A DNA stretch of 64,000 bases from Candidatus Thioglobus sp. (GTDB lineage: Bacteria > Pseudomonadota > Gammaproteobacteria > Arenicellales > UBA868), in assembly GCA_004212795.1 (NCBI GenBank), contig SHBR01000002.1, positions 1 through 64,000 of the forward strand, given 5' to 3'. Each line of letters begins with the position of its first letter. Position 1 is the first letter of the stretch. Made by a program: the position numbers and the translations under genes. This document shows, piece after piece, positions 50,665 to 60,171 of this stretch. The notes below the pieces were generated by a model, which saw only the letters and a program-made list of their open reading frames with translations, was not told the origin of the DNA and searched no databases.

Positions 50665-51462
50665 CTACGACAACTTCATTTTTAGCAACGTGCCGTAGCC
50701 ATTGATCGGAGCCTCATAGCCAGCCGTCCGAACAGACTCCCAGAAAAGTGCCTGATTGGCCGAGACCACCGGCTTATTTAACTCACGCTCAATCTCATCG
50801 ATCACATCCACCGCGCGTATCGCGGTACAGGAGATAAAAAGCGCTTCGGCATCATCCCGATCGGCCTCTTTTGCAGCACGGATAATCGCTTCGACGGGTA
50901 TACGAGCCATATCATTGTCATCCGCAAAATGAAAACTTGTCGTTGCAGTGACACGAGGTCCACGCGCCTCGATATAGCGCACCAGGGATTCGTTAACATC
51001 CGGCGTATAAGGCGTTAACACGGCAATTTGCTTCGCATCGAACTGCTGTAAGGCTCTCAATCCTGCCGTAATGGGTGTAACGACCGGGATATTTGGCCGA
51101 ACCGTTCGAATATTGTCAGCGACTGTGTCATATCCCATTGCGGCGGTTCCGGAAGTGCAGCAATAAACCATGGCATCCAATCGTCCATCAGGGATAATCA
51201 ATGACGCCGCATCTGCCAATCGAGGACCCATTGTTCTCAGATTCTCGACAGTGCATGGATTAACATTAAGAATTCTTGACACATAAATCGCGACGTCATC
51301 ACTGGGACGCATATTCATAAAATCGCGCTCAACGACGTAGTCACTTGCCAGCGCTATTAATCCGATCCGGTATCGACCCGGTCCATTATCAAGAATCGTC
51401 GGTGCCGTTAGTGGATTAGAGACAAAATCTGTTTCGATAGATGATGATAAAGCTGAACTCAT
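50665..51462 (-). CDS. eutA: Asp/Glu racemase superfamily, EutA/maleate isomerase-like
   Basis: YCCTSGTAAMGYD and ALFISCTAIRAVDVIDEIERELNKPVVSANQALFWESVR catalytic Cys motifs. Confidence 0.78.
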   Translation of the reverse strand: MSSALSSSIETDFVSNPLTAPTILDNGPGRYRIGLIALASDYVVERDFMNMRPSDDVAIYVSRILNVNPCTVENLRTMGPRLADAASLIIPDGRLDAMVYCCTSGTAAMGYDTVADNIRTVRPNIPVVTPITAGLRALQQFDAKQIAVLTPYTPDVNESLVRYIEARGPRVTATTSFHFADDNDMARIPVEAIIRAAKEADRDDAEALFISCTAIRAVDVIDEIERELNKPVVSANQALFWESVRTAGYEAPINGYGTLLKMKLS

Positions 51463-51480
51463 AATGTATTCCTGTCGATG

Positions 51481-52689
51481 TTATCCGAGCACTTTGGATA
51501 AGTCCTCACACAAATCCTCTGGATCCTCCAGCCCCACTGAAAGGCGGTATACGCCATCTCCAGCGAAGTCACGATAGGCACTTAACTGCTCGCCCGAAAG
51601 CGAATACGTGGATGCCATTAATTCGTCCGTATCCATCCAGCAAATCAAGCTTCGATGATGTCCAAGCGACACGGCATAGTGAATCACCTCAAGCGTTGAC
51701 ATCATTTTTTGTGCGCAATTCGCGCCGTTTTCAATTTGAAAAGAAAGCATGCCCGAGAAGTTATCCATCTGTTTTCGAGCCAAATCATGATGCGGATGGC
51801 TGGCGAGCCCGGGGTACAGCACTTTGGTCACTCTCGGGTGGGCCTCCAGAAATTGGGCTACTGCCAGAGCGTTCGACTCGTGAGCTTTCATTCGTAACGG
51901 CAATGTTGCGACACCCCGGTTAATCAACCACGCATTGAAGGGGCTGATGACACCGCCCACATGAATCTGTCCATCGGTCTCAATTGATCGCATATTTTCC
52001 TCTGAGCCAAGAACCGCGCCCCCCATTGCATCACCATGGCCACAGCAATACTTGGTCAATGAGTGAACAACATAATCTGCGCCTAGGGTAATGGGTCGCG
52101 TCGCAATCGGTGTTGCAAAAGTGGAGTCAATCGCCAGTCGAGCATTCTGGCGGTGAGTGATCTCAGCGACCGCTGCAATGTCTGTAATCCGAGTCGTTGG
52201 GTTAGCTGGAGTTTCTCCCCAAACCAGAACGGTCTCAGGCGTCACCGCACGCTCAACGGCATCAAGGTCGGAAAAATTAGCCGTCACCACCTCGACCCCC
52301 ATGCGAGAAAGATTATTTCGCGCAAGTTCTGCTGTACCCGGGTAATTCGTGTCACTCATTACCAATCGATCTCCAGACTTCAAAACGCTAAAAAGCACTG
52401 CAGACGTTGCCGCCATCCCCGAAGCAAAACATCTACAAGCTTCAGTCTGCTCAAGTACTGCCATTTTATCCTCCAGCTGCTGGACCGTAGGGTTACGCCA
52501 ACGACTGTAAATAAACGGCGCCTCTTCAGGGATGTCGTAGGCGGAAAACCCAACAGGCTCATCGAGCACGAATGTACTGGACATCACAATGTTTGGGGCA
52601 GAGGCACGGGTAACAGGATCCGGCGCTTCGCCGGCGTGAATCGCCAAGGTTTGCGTTTTTCTATTCTTTTGATCAGGTGTCTTAGTCAT
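51481..52689 (-). CDS. Cys/Met-metabolism PLP enzyme (cystathionine gamma-synthase/methionine gamma-lyase family)
   Basis: YSRWRNPTVQQLEDKMAVLEQTEACRCFASGMAAT; DYVVHSLTKYCCGHGDAMGGAVLG. Confidence 0.92.
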   Translation of the reverse strand: MTKTPDQKNRKTQTLAIHAGEAPDPVTRASAPNIVMSSTFVLDEPVGFSAYDIPEEAPFIYSRWRNPTVQQLEDKMAVLEQTEACRCFASGMAATSAVLFSVLKSGDRLVMSDTNYPGTAELARNNLSRMGVEVVTANFSDLDAVERAVTPETVLVWGETPANPTTRITDIAAVAEITHRQNARLAIDSTFATPIATRPITLGADYVVHSLTKYCCGHGDAMGGAVLGSEENMRSIETDGQIHVGGVISPFNAWLINRGVATLPLRMKAHESNALAVAQFLEAHPRVTKVLYPGLASHPHHDLARKQMDNFSGMLSFQIENGANCAQKMMSTLEVIHYAVSLGHHRSLICWMDTDELMASTYSLSGEQLSAYRDFAGDGVYRLSVGLEDPEDLCEDLSKVLG

Positions 52690-52853
52690 GGTAATCCCGT
52701 TGAGTAAACGTCAATGCTCGCTGTTTTTAGTTTTATACGAGTACAATTTTTCTTCTATCCAGAACACAAAAAAATTGCGCGGTCCGCGCCTTTGCGAAGC
52801 AGAATAGAGGAATAATCTAAACCATATCGTTTTCAAAGCGTCAGAATTTTCCT

Positions 52854-53852
52854 ATGAGCGACTACCTCAGCATCCATCTTGCAGTTCGCCCTCAAGCCGG
52901 CCCTATTACCCAAGGACTTTTTGAGCTTAAACGCCAACCGATACCCGAGATTAGAGGCGGCGAAGTCCTAATCAAACAAACGCATATGTCTCTTGATCCT
53001 GCCATGATCGGCTGGATGAGCGCTGATCGTGAAAGCTATATTCCGCGGGTTGAGCTGGGAGACGTGATGCGATCGGCCGGCATTGGAGTCATCGTCGATA
53101 GCAATCATCCAGACTTCTCGCCCGGAGACACAGTGCAAGGCATGCTGGGCTGGACTGAGTACAACGTAAGCAGGGGTAAAGGTCTAAATAAGGTCCCTTC
53201 AGGAAGCGATCCTGAGATGGTACTTGCTGTTTTCGCGCTACCGGGCTTGACTGCGACACAAGGGCTTTTTGGCTTTGCTGACCCAAAAGTGGGAGAAACC
53301 ATTGTCGTCACAGGCGCTGCGGGCTCGGTAGGATCGCTGGTGGGTCAGTTGGCCAAAGCGGATGGTCTAAAAGTTATTGGCGTCGCCGGTGACGATGAAA
53401 AATGTCAGTGGATCACAGACGCTCTCGGATTTGATGGCGCAATCAACTATAAAACTGATGACGTCACGTCGACGCTTAAGGATCTAACGCCCGAAGGTGT
53501 AGACATCTTTTTCGAAAATACTGGGGGGCCAATTCAGCAGCAGGTCTTCAACCGGATGAATGTACATGGCCGGATTATTGTCTGCGGCATGATTTCCGAT
53601 TACCTCAGCGCACAGCCGTCGCCCGGACCCAACTGGATACCCCTGATCAAAAAAAGAGTGACAATTCGCGGATTTGCCATGACTGATCATCTTGGCGATG
53701 TATCCAAGTTGCGCGCCAAATTAGCGCCTTATGTCAACGACGGAAAAATTAAGTTCCGCACTCATATATTGGAAGGGTTGGAATCAGCCCCTGAGGGGCT
53801 TAATTTATTTTTTAACGGTAGCAACCGGGGCAAACTCATTGTTCGGCTTTGA
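52854..53852 (+). CDS. NADP-dependent MDR oxidoreductase (CurA-like)
   Basis: MSLDPAMIGWMS; VTGAAGSVGSLVGQLAKADG; FFENTGGPIQQQVFNRMNVHGRIIVCGMIS. Confidence 0.92.
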   Translation: MSDYLSIHLAVRPQAGPITQGLFELKRQPIPEIRGGEVLIKQTHMSLDPAMIGWMSADRESYIPRVELGDVMRSAGIGVIVDSNHPDFSPGDTVQGMLGWTEYNVSRGKGLNKVPSGSDPEMVLAVFALPGLTATQGLFGFADPKVGETIVVTGAAGSVGSLVGQLAKADGLKVIGVAGDDEKCQWITDALGFDGAINYKTDDVTSTLKDLTPEGVDIFFENTGGPIQQQVFNRMNVHGRIIVCGMISDYLSAQPSPGPNWIPLIKKRVTIRGFAMTDHLGDVSKLRAKLAPYVNDGKIKFRTHILEGLESAPEGLNLFFNGSNRGKLIVRL

Positions 53853-53990
53853 TTTGAAAACCGTCCCGGAATATAGAAACAAATCCTGAACCCTAGATGC
53901 CTGATTTATTGAGGTCGGGACACCAAAACGCGATTTGACCGTTACGGGAGGCTGTATCTATTCCGTTTTTTTAAACAAGAGCGGTAAAAC

Positions 53991-55109
53991 CTATCGGATT
54001 TCACAAACCAAAGGTCCGAGGACGTCCATCAAAGGCTCGACTCCCAATCCCGGCGCTGATGGTGCAGCCATGTAACCACGCCCCATCTCGGGACCCCCCT
54101 CAGCAATCGCTCGACTCGCGTATTCGTGGAACGCGGACGACTGAAAATGAAAGGCCGGCGGGGTCGACTGGGCGAGATGAGCAATTGCTGATGTGGCGAT
54201 CTCCCCGCCCCAACTGTCTTCAATCGTCATCACAATACCAAGATGAACACATAAATCTCGAACCTGACGCGCGCGGGTAAGACCGCCCATCCGATTGATC
54301 TTGAGATTAATCAGATCCATCGCGTTATCCTGAAATCCGCGCAACAAAACCGCCAATCCATCCATGCATTCATCCAGAATGAAGGGCAGATCGGTATGTT
54401 GGCGCACCGCAAAGCATTCCTCATAACTTAGACAAGGCTGCTCTATAAAGCATGACAGCTGTTGCTCCTGAAACATTTGCTGAACTGCACCCACAACACG
54501 CAAAGCCTCATGCTGCTTCCACCCAGTGTTTGCATCTGCATCCACAACATCACCTGGCTGCATGACATCAAGAATTTGCCGAAAGCGCTCGATATCCGTA
54601 TCCGGATTTTCTCCAACCTTTATCTGAAAATGATCAAAACCTTGTTCTCGATACTCTACAAACCGGTCAGCCATCAGTTTAGGGTCCGCGCGAGGAACAA
54701 CTTTAAAAAGGGTGACCTGCTCCTGTAGTTTGCCGCCCAGTAACTGATAAGCCGGCAGGCCCGTGGCTTTACCTAGAATATCCCAGCAGGCCATATCGAT
54801 AGCCGACTTGACATACGGATGCCCCTTTAACAACTCATCCATCTTCAGGTTAATGCTGTCGAGATGGGTGGGATCCTCGCCAATCAGGCCAGGTGCCAGT
54901 ATGGAGACCCCCGTTCGCACCCCCTCAGCATACGCCGCCAAATACGAAGGGCCCAGTGGACAACTTTCTCCGACACCGGTTATTCCTTCATCGGTGTCCA
55001 CCAAAACCACAGTGCTATCGAATGATGAAAATGATTGGGTCGACCAACTATACGATCCTTCTTTCATCGGCAAATCGACCTGGAAAACCCGGATTCTAGA
55101 AATTTTCAT
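53991..55109 (-). CDS. Mandelate racemase/enolase superfamily enzyme (hydroxyproline dehydratase/epimerase-like subgroup)
   Basis: GHPYVKSAIDMACWDILGKATGLPAYQLLGGK; FDHFQIKVGENPDTDIERF; DADANTGW; TIEDSWGGEIATSAIAHLA. Confidence 0.88.
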   Translation of the reverse strand: MKISRIRVFQVDLPMKEGSYSWSTQSFSSFDSTVVLVDTDEGITGVGESCPLGPSYLAAYAEGVRTGVSILAPGLIGEDPTHLDSINLKMDELLKGHPYVKSAIDMACWDILGKATGLPAYQLLGGKLQEQVTLFKVVPRADPKLMADRFVEYREQGFDHFQIKVGENPDTDIERFRQILDVMQPGDVVDADANTGWKQHEALRVVGAVQQMFQEQQLSCFIEQPCLSYEECFAVRQHTDLPFILDECMDGLAVLLRGFQDNAMDLINLKINRMGGLTRARQVRDLCVHLGIVMTIEDSWGGEIATSAIAHLAQSTPPAFHFQSSAFHEYASRAIAEGGPEMGRGYMAAPSAPGLGVEPLMDVLGPLVCEIR

Positions 55110-55150
55110 AAGAGTAATCGCCCGCGCGGCCTAGAAGATAAATGAGTGCA

Positions 55151-56299
55151 TCAAGATGGATTATTGACTGCTACAGAATGCTCAACATGCCGCGCTTTCG
55201 CTTGGGCGAGAGCGTCAAGGTCCAGCTCAAACCCCAAACCAGGGGCGTCAATCGGTCCGAGTTTTGCCTCTGAGAGCGTGAGGCTTGGGCTGGCAATCAC
55301 ATCAGCAGTCAACAGGTGATTCATATACTGGTTTGCATCGTCAAGATTTGATATCGCCAAACCGGCGTGATGGGCAGCGCAGGTCGTGATTCCCGTTTCG
55401 TACAAACCGTGCAGACAGATATTCAGTCCGCCCTTTTTTGCCGCGTCTGCAGCTTTCATGAGAGGCCCGATACCACCCGTCTCATGAAGACCAAGCGTGA
55501 TGAGATCAGCAGCTTGCATCTGCGTGATCTGAAAAACATCATCTGCATTAAAAACGCTTTGATCCGCTGCGATCGGGATCGGGCTTGAATCCTTTATCTG
55601 CTTCAGAGCGCTTAGACTTCTGTGATCACAGGGTTGCTCAATCATTTCAGGATTAAACATTTTTAACCGATCAATCATGCGTCTTGCTGAAAGCACATCC
55701 CACGCCTCGTTCGGATCAAGCCGCAACCGAATATCCGGCCCCACCGCCTCACGCACCTGCCTGACAATCTCAAAATCAAGATCATCGCCACGACCGACCT
55801 TGCAGTAAATAGTGCGATGACCGCGTTGCACAAATGCGGTTGCATCCTTTGCGAGCGCCTCGGGTTCAGATCCCTGAATAAAACCAAAGTACTCCACATA
55901 CTCTCGCTGTGCACCACCGAGCAATTCGTAAACAGGACGATTCAGTACCTTTCCCTGTAGATCCCAGAGCGCCATCTCGAGCCCTGCCAATACCTGGCCG
56001 CCAAACCGGGGCGCACTACAATTGCCCCGAAACTGAAAAAGAGATTGATAACAGGTCGCCATCAAACGCTCGCGATCAAAAATCGACTCGCCCGTGATGT
56101 GCTTCGCAGCCTCTTTGACAAATGCCTGAACACCCGTCGCAGTGGGTGTGGCGAGGCACTCTCCGAAACCGACAAATTCGCTTTCTGTGCGAATCTCAAT
56201 CAATAGCACTTCTGCACCCAGGGTCACTCCCTGAGACCAGTAATACGGCTGGGAATACGGCACTAACAACGGCGTAATCAGTATTTCCCTAATTTTCAT
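55151..56299 (-). CDS. Mandelate racemase/enolase superfamily enzyme
   Basis: AGLEMALWDLQGKVLNRPVYELLGG; IYCKVGRGDDLDFEIVRQVREAVGPDIRLRLDPNEAW; ETGGIGPLMKAADAA. Confidence 0.9.
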   Translation of the reverse strand: MKIREILITPLLVPYSQPYYWSQGVTLGAEVLLIEIRTESEFVGFGECLATPTATGVQAFVKEAAKHITGESIFDRERLMATCYQSLFQFRGNCSAPRFGGQVLAGLEMALWDLQGKVLNRPVYELLGGAQREYVEYFGFIQGSEPEALAKDATAFVQRGHRTIYCKVGRGDDLDFEIVRQVREAVGPDIRLRLDPNEAWDVLSARRMIDRLKMFNPEMIEQPCDHRSLSALKQIKDSSPIPIAADQSVFNADDVFQITQMQAADLITLGLHETGGIGPLMKAADAAKKGGLNICLHGLYETGITTCAAHHAGLAISNLDDANQYMNHLLTADVIASPSLTLSEAKLGPIDAPGLGFELDLDALAQAKARHVEHSVAVNNPS

Positions 56300-56496
56300 T
56301 GAGATAGCTCAAAAGCATGCGCGGCGACTAATAAATAAAAAGTGGCGTCCTGACGTAAGTATAAGGTCTTTCAAGCACGGTGAAATCTTGAATTTTAATT
56401 TCAATGCGGTAGCATGGTCGCATCACTCGGGCCTCTCAGAGGCCATATCAATTTAATAAGAGTGGTTAGATTAATCAACATTTCGGAGGAGCAAGG

Positions 56497-58113
56497 ATGA
56501 AAAAATCGAAGATCGAACAGATCATTCACCAGGATATTATCCTGAAGCAAGCACTAAGCGACCCTCGCGTCACGCGCAGAGATTTTCTGGCCTTTACGGG
56601 AGCGATGGGCATGACCGCCACAATGGGCGGAGCGCTTTGGTCGAACAGGGCATTAGCCGCTACGCCTAAAAGAGGCGGACATATGGTGTCCGGCCTAAAC
56701 GATGCCAACACCGGCGACTCCCTCGACTGCGGACTGTTTAACGCAACCTACATGATCTGTATCAGTCGCGCATTCCGTGACAGCTTGGTAAACGTCGGCC
56801 AGGACAACAGTATGGAACCGGCACTTGCTGAAAGCTGGGAAGCGAGCCCCGATGCAAAAGTCTGGCGCTTCAATATTCGCCAAGGCGTCGAGTTTCACAA
56901 CGGCAAGTCCCTGACAACCGATGATGTCGTCGCTTCGATCAACAAACACCGGGGCGAAGATTCAACTTCTTACGCCAAAGGCGTGTTCTCAGGGATCAGC
57001 GATGTTCGGGTGGATGGAAATACCGTTGTTGTTGAATTGGCTGATGGCAACGCAGACGCTCCTGCTTTATTTACGGATTATCACTTCAACATTATGCCGT
57101 CTAAAGACGGTGTCGCAGAATCTCTCTCAAGCGCGGGCACAGGACCCTACCTACTTAAAGAATACAATCCCGGGGTCAAGACCGTACTAGAGCGCAACCC
57201 AAACACCTGGCATCCTGATGGCGGCGCACTGGCGGACTCCCATGAGGTTCTCGCGATTCTGGATGATACGGCTCGGCAGAGTGCGCTCATCAGTGGATCC
57301 GTCGATGTGATTAACCGACCCGCCCTAAAAGGTATTGCACGACTTAAAAATGTGAAGGGCGTCAATATCGTCGATGTGGCCAGTAACCTAGCATTTACCC
57401 ATCCCATGCGCATGGATGTAACGCCATTCGACAACATGGATTTCCGAACAGCCTTGAAACTCTCAACACCGCGACAGGAATTCATCGACAAAGTCTTGTT
57501 TGGATACGGTGCGATCGGTAACGATCAACCGCTCGGCCCTGGGTTCGGCAGCTACGATGCGGACCTCAACGTTGAATATGATCTCGACAAGGCCAAGCAT
57601 CATCTCAAGAAGTCCGGACATGAAGGCGTCACAATTGACCTCAGCGCATCCAATACTTCTTATGGTGGCGCGATGGATGCCGCGCAGTTGTTCCAGCAGC
57701 ACTGGGCGAAGATAGGTGTCAACACTAACATTATTCAGGAACCACAAGATGGCTACTGGAATAACGTATGGAATGTAAAGCCATTTTGCACATGTTATTG
57801 GGGTGCCCGTCCGGTTGAGGACATGATTCTTTCAATTGCTTACCTGTCCTCATCTCCGTGGAATGACACGGTCATCAAGAACGACCGGGTGGACGAGCTT
57901 GTTGTCGCAGCCCGAGGAGAACTTGATGCCGCAAAACGAAAAGCAATGTATCAAGAAGTCCAGCACATCATTTCCAAAGAAGGTGGAACTATTATTCCTG
58001 CTTTTGGTACGGACGTTGCCGCGACTCGCGACACCGTGGGCGTCGGCGATCAGATCGGCGGCGGTTGGGAAATGGACGGAGGTCATTACCTCAAGCGTTG
58101 GTGGAAAGCATAG
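56497..58113 (+). CDS. Dpp/Opp-type ABC transporter substrate-binding protein, Tat signal
   Basis: VTRRDFLAFTGAMGMTATMGGALW Tat motif; VWRFNIRQGVEFHNGKSLTTDDVVASI SBP_bac_5 motif. Confidence 0.93.
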   Translation: MKKSKIEQIIHQDIILKQALSDPRVTRRDFLAFTGAMGMTATMGGALWSNRALAATPKRGGHMVSGLNDANTGDSLDCGLFNATYMICISRAFRDSLVNVGQDNSMEPALAESWEASPDAKVWRFNIRQGVEFHNGKSLTTDDVVASINKHRGEDSTSYAKGVFSGISDVRVDGNTVVVELADGNADAPALFTDYHFNIMPSKDGVAESLSSAGTGPYLLKEYNPGVKTVLERNPNTWHPDGGALADSHEVLAILDDTARQSALISGSVDVINRPALKGIARLKNVKGVNIVDVASNLAFTHPMRMDVTPFDNMDFRTALKLSTPRQEFIDKVLFGYGAIGNDQPLGPGFGSYDADLNVEYDLDKAKHHLKKSGHEGVTIDLSASNTSYGGAMDAAQLFQQHWAKIGVNTNIIQEPQDGYWNNVWNVKPFCTCYWGARPVEDMILSIAYLSSSPWNDTVIKNDRVDELVVAARGELDAAKRKAMYQEVQHIISKEGGTIIPAFGTDVAATRDTVGVGDQIGGGWEMDGGHYLKRWWKA

Positions 58114-58138
58114 TAATCTGAATCTAGGTTACTAACTG

Positions 58139-58168
58139 AATAAGCGGCCTTCGGGCCGCTTATTTTTT
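58139..58168 (+). terminator. Rho-independent terminator after the substrate-binding protein gene
   Basis: AATAAGCGGCC-TTCG-GGCCGCTTATT then T run; UUCG tetraloop, 11-bp perfect stem. Confidence 0.92.
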
Positions 58169-58300
58169 CATTGAGCAGGGTATAACCAGTATCTTCAGTC
58201 CGAACAGGCGAAAACAGAAGATTGAAAACTCAATATACAAACTGAGTTGATCTGCGCTACAGTGTTGATCAACGAATGAAGATGTAAGCGTTAAAAGATA

Positions 58301-59257
58301 ATGAATAGAATTCTTCTCATGATTTTGCAGCGATTCGGTCTTGGGCTGCTGACGCTTTTTGTGGTTTCTATTATTATTTTTGTTGGCGTTGAGTTTCTGC
58401 CCGGCGATATTGCAGAAGCACTGTTAGGACAAGGCGCCAGTCCTGAGAACGTTGCTGCCTTGCGCCATGAACTGGGTCTCGATCGTCCAGCTCATATTCG
58501 CTATATCGACTGGTGGGCCGGCGTTTTACAGGGCGATCTGGGGACTTCGCTCGCAAACCGGCGTGATATCGCGGAACTTATTACGTTCCGTTTGTCCAAT
58601 ACCCTTTTTCTGGCCCTAACCGCCGCCGCAATCTCCGTTCCGCTCGCAATTCTTTTTGGTATTTTAGCGGCTCTCTATCGAAACAGTGCCTACGACCGAT
58701 CGGTCAATGTCATCACGTTAGGTGCCGTATCCGCGCCGGAATTCTTAACCGCCTATGTACTTATTCTTTACTTTTCCGTAAAACTGGGATGGTTTCCAAG
58801 CCTTTCAAATATTGATCAAGACACCTCGTTTATTGACAAGTTACATCAGGTGGCACTCCCTGCGATTACGCTGATGGGGGTAATTTTGGCCTACATGATG
58901 CGAATGGTTAGAGCTTCCATTATTAATCTGCTGGCGAGCGCCTATATCGAAATGGCGCACCTAAAAGGAATGCCTAAATTTCGGGTCATTGTTAAACATG
59001 CATTACCTAACGCATGGGCACCTATTGCCAACATCATTGCCATTAGTCTTGCCTACCTGGTTGTGGGCGTAGTGGTTGTGGAGGTCGTCTTTATCTATCC
59101 GGGCCTTGGTCAATTAATGGTCGATTCAGTTTCAAATCGTGATATCCCGGTAGTCCAGGCCTGCAGCATGATCTTTGCCGGCACCTATATCTTGCTTAAT
59201 CTAACCGCTGATATTGTTTCGATCTGTACCAACCCCAGACTACTGCACCCCAAATGA
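58301..59257 (+). CDS. ABC transporter permease (DppB-like)
   Basis: ALLGQGASPENVAALRHELGLDRPAHIRYIDWWAGVLQGDLGTS. Confidence 0.93.
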   Translation: MNRILLMILQRFGLGLLTLFVVSIIIFVGVEFLPGDIAEALLGQGASPENVAALRHELGLDRPAHIRYIDWWAGVLQGDLGTSLANRRDIAELITFRLSNTLFLALTAAAISVPLAILFGILAALYRNSAYDRSVNVITLGAVSAPEFLTAYVLILYFSVKLGWFPSLSNIDQDTSFIDKLHQVALPAITLMGVILAYMMRMVRASIINLLASAYIEMAHLKGMPKFRVIVKHALPNAWAPIANIIAISLAYLVVGVVVVEVVFIYPGLGQLMVDSVSNRDIPVVQACSMIFAGTYILLNLTADIVSICTNPRLLHPK

Positions 59258-60147
59258 GTAGCAATGACATATCGCCACTTGAGGCGCAGGTGAATCGACC
59301 CCAAAGAACCCGTTTGCAAAATGCGTTGCGGGAAATTCTTAAAGCTCCCATTACTGCAAAGTTTGGCATGCTGGTGATTTTGACCTACGGTTTTGTGGCT
59401 ATTTTTGCCCCTTTCTTAACACCCTACAGCGAGACTGAAATTGTTGGCCCTGAATTTGACGTCTGGGGTGATGAATTTATTCTCGGCACAGATGGCTTGG
59501 GCCGAGATATGCTGACACGACTACTGTTTGGCGCTCGTAATACAGTGGGTATCGCCTTTATTACAACCGTGCTTGCATTTGTGATCGGTGGCATTATGGG
59601 CCTGCTCGCAGCGATCTACACGGGATGGTTTGATCAGATCGCAAGTCGCGTTGTGGATGTGTTGATGGCAATTCCTCAGTTGATTTTTGCCCTGATGTTG
59701 CTGACTATCTTTGGTACTTCAATTCCGATTCTAATTATTGTCATTGCGACTCTTGACGCCACCCGAATTTTTCGCGTCACTCGAGCCGTAAGTCTCAACG
59801 TCGTTGTCTTGGATTATTTTGAGGCGGCTCGGCTACGCGGAGAGCGAATTTTCTGGCTTTGCATCCGCGAGATTTTGCCGAATATTACTGCGCCTTTACT
59901 GGCCGAATTTGGACTCCGATTCTGCTTTGTTTTTTTAATGATTGCAGCACTCAGTTTTCTTGGACTCGGCATTCAGCCTCCCACTGCAGACTGGGGCTCG
60001 ATGGTTCGTGAAAACGCGGTCCTGATCACTTATGGTGACATCACTCCAATCCTACCGGCGATTGCGATTGCAATCCTCACACTAGGCGTTAACTTTCTAG
60101 TGGACTGGTTCTTGCATAAATCGAGTGGGCTCAAAGATGGTCATTAA
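59254..60147 (+). CDS. ABC transporter permease (DppC-like)
   Basis: FILGTDGLGRDMLTRLLFGARNTVGIA; FLGLGIQPPTADWGSMV. Confidence 0.94.
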   Translation: MSSNDISPLEAQVNRPQRTRLQNALREILKAPITAKFGMLVILTYGFVAIFAPFLTPYSETEIVGPEFDVWGDEFILGTDGLGRDMLTRLLFGARNTVGIAFITTVLAFVIGGIMGLLAAIYTGWFDQIASRVVDVLMAIPQLIFALMLLTIFGTSIPILIIVIATLDATRIFRVTRAVSLNVVVLDYFEAARLRGERIFWLCIREILPNITAPLLAEFGLRFCFVFLMIAALSFLGLGIQPPTADWGSMVRENAVLITYGDITPILPAIAIAILTLGVNFLVDWFLHKSSGLKDGH

Positions 60148-60171
60148 ACTTTCGCGTCGCCAGGCACACTC

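Noticed and set aside
52153-52707. 184-aa + ORF opposite the Cys/Met PLP gene
   Set aside because: Antisense shadow; low-complexity, basic composition.
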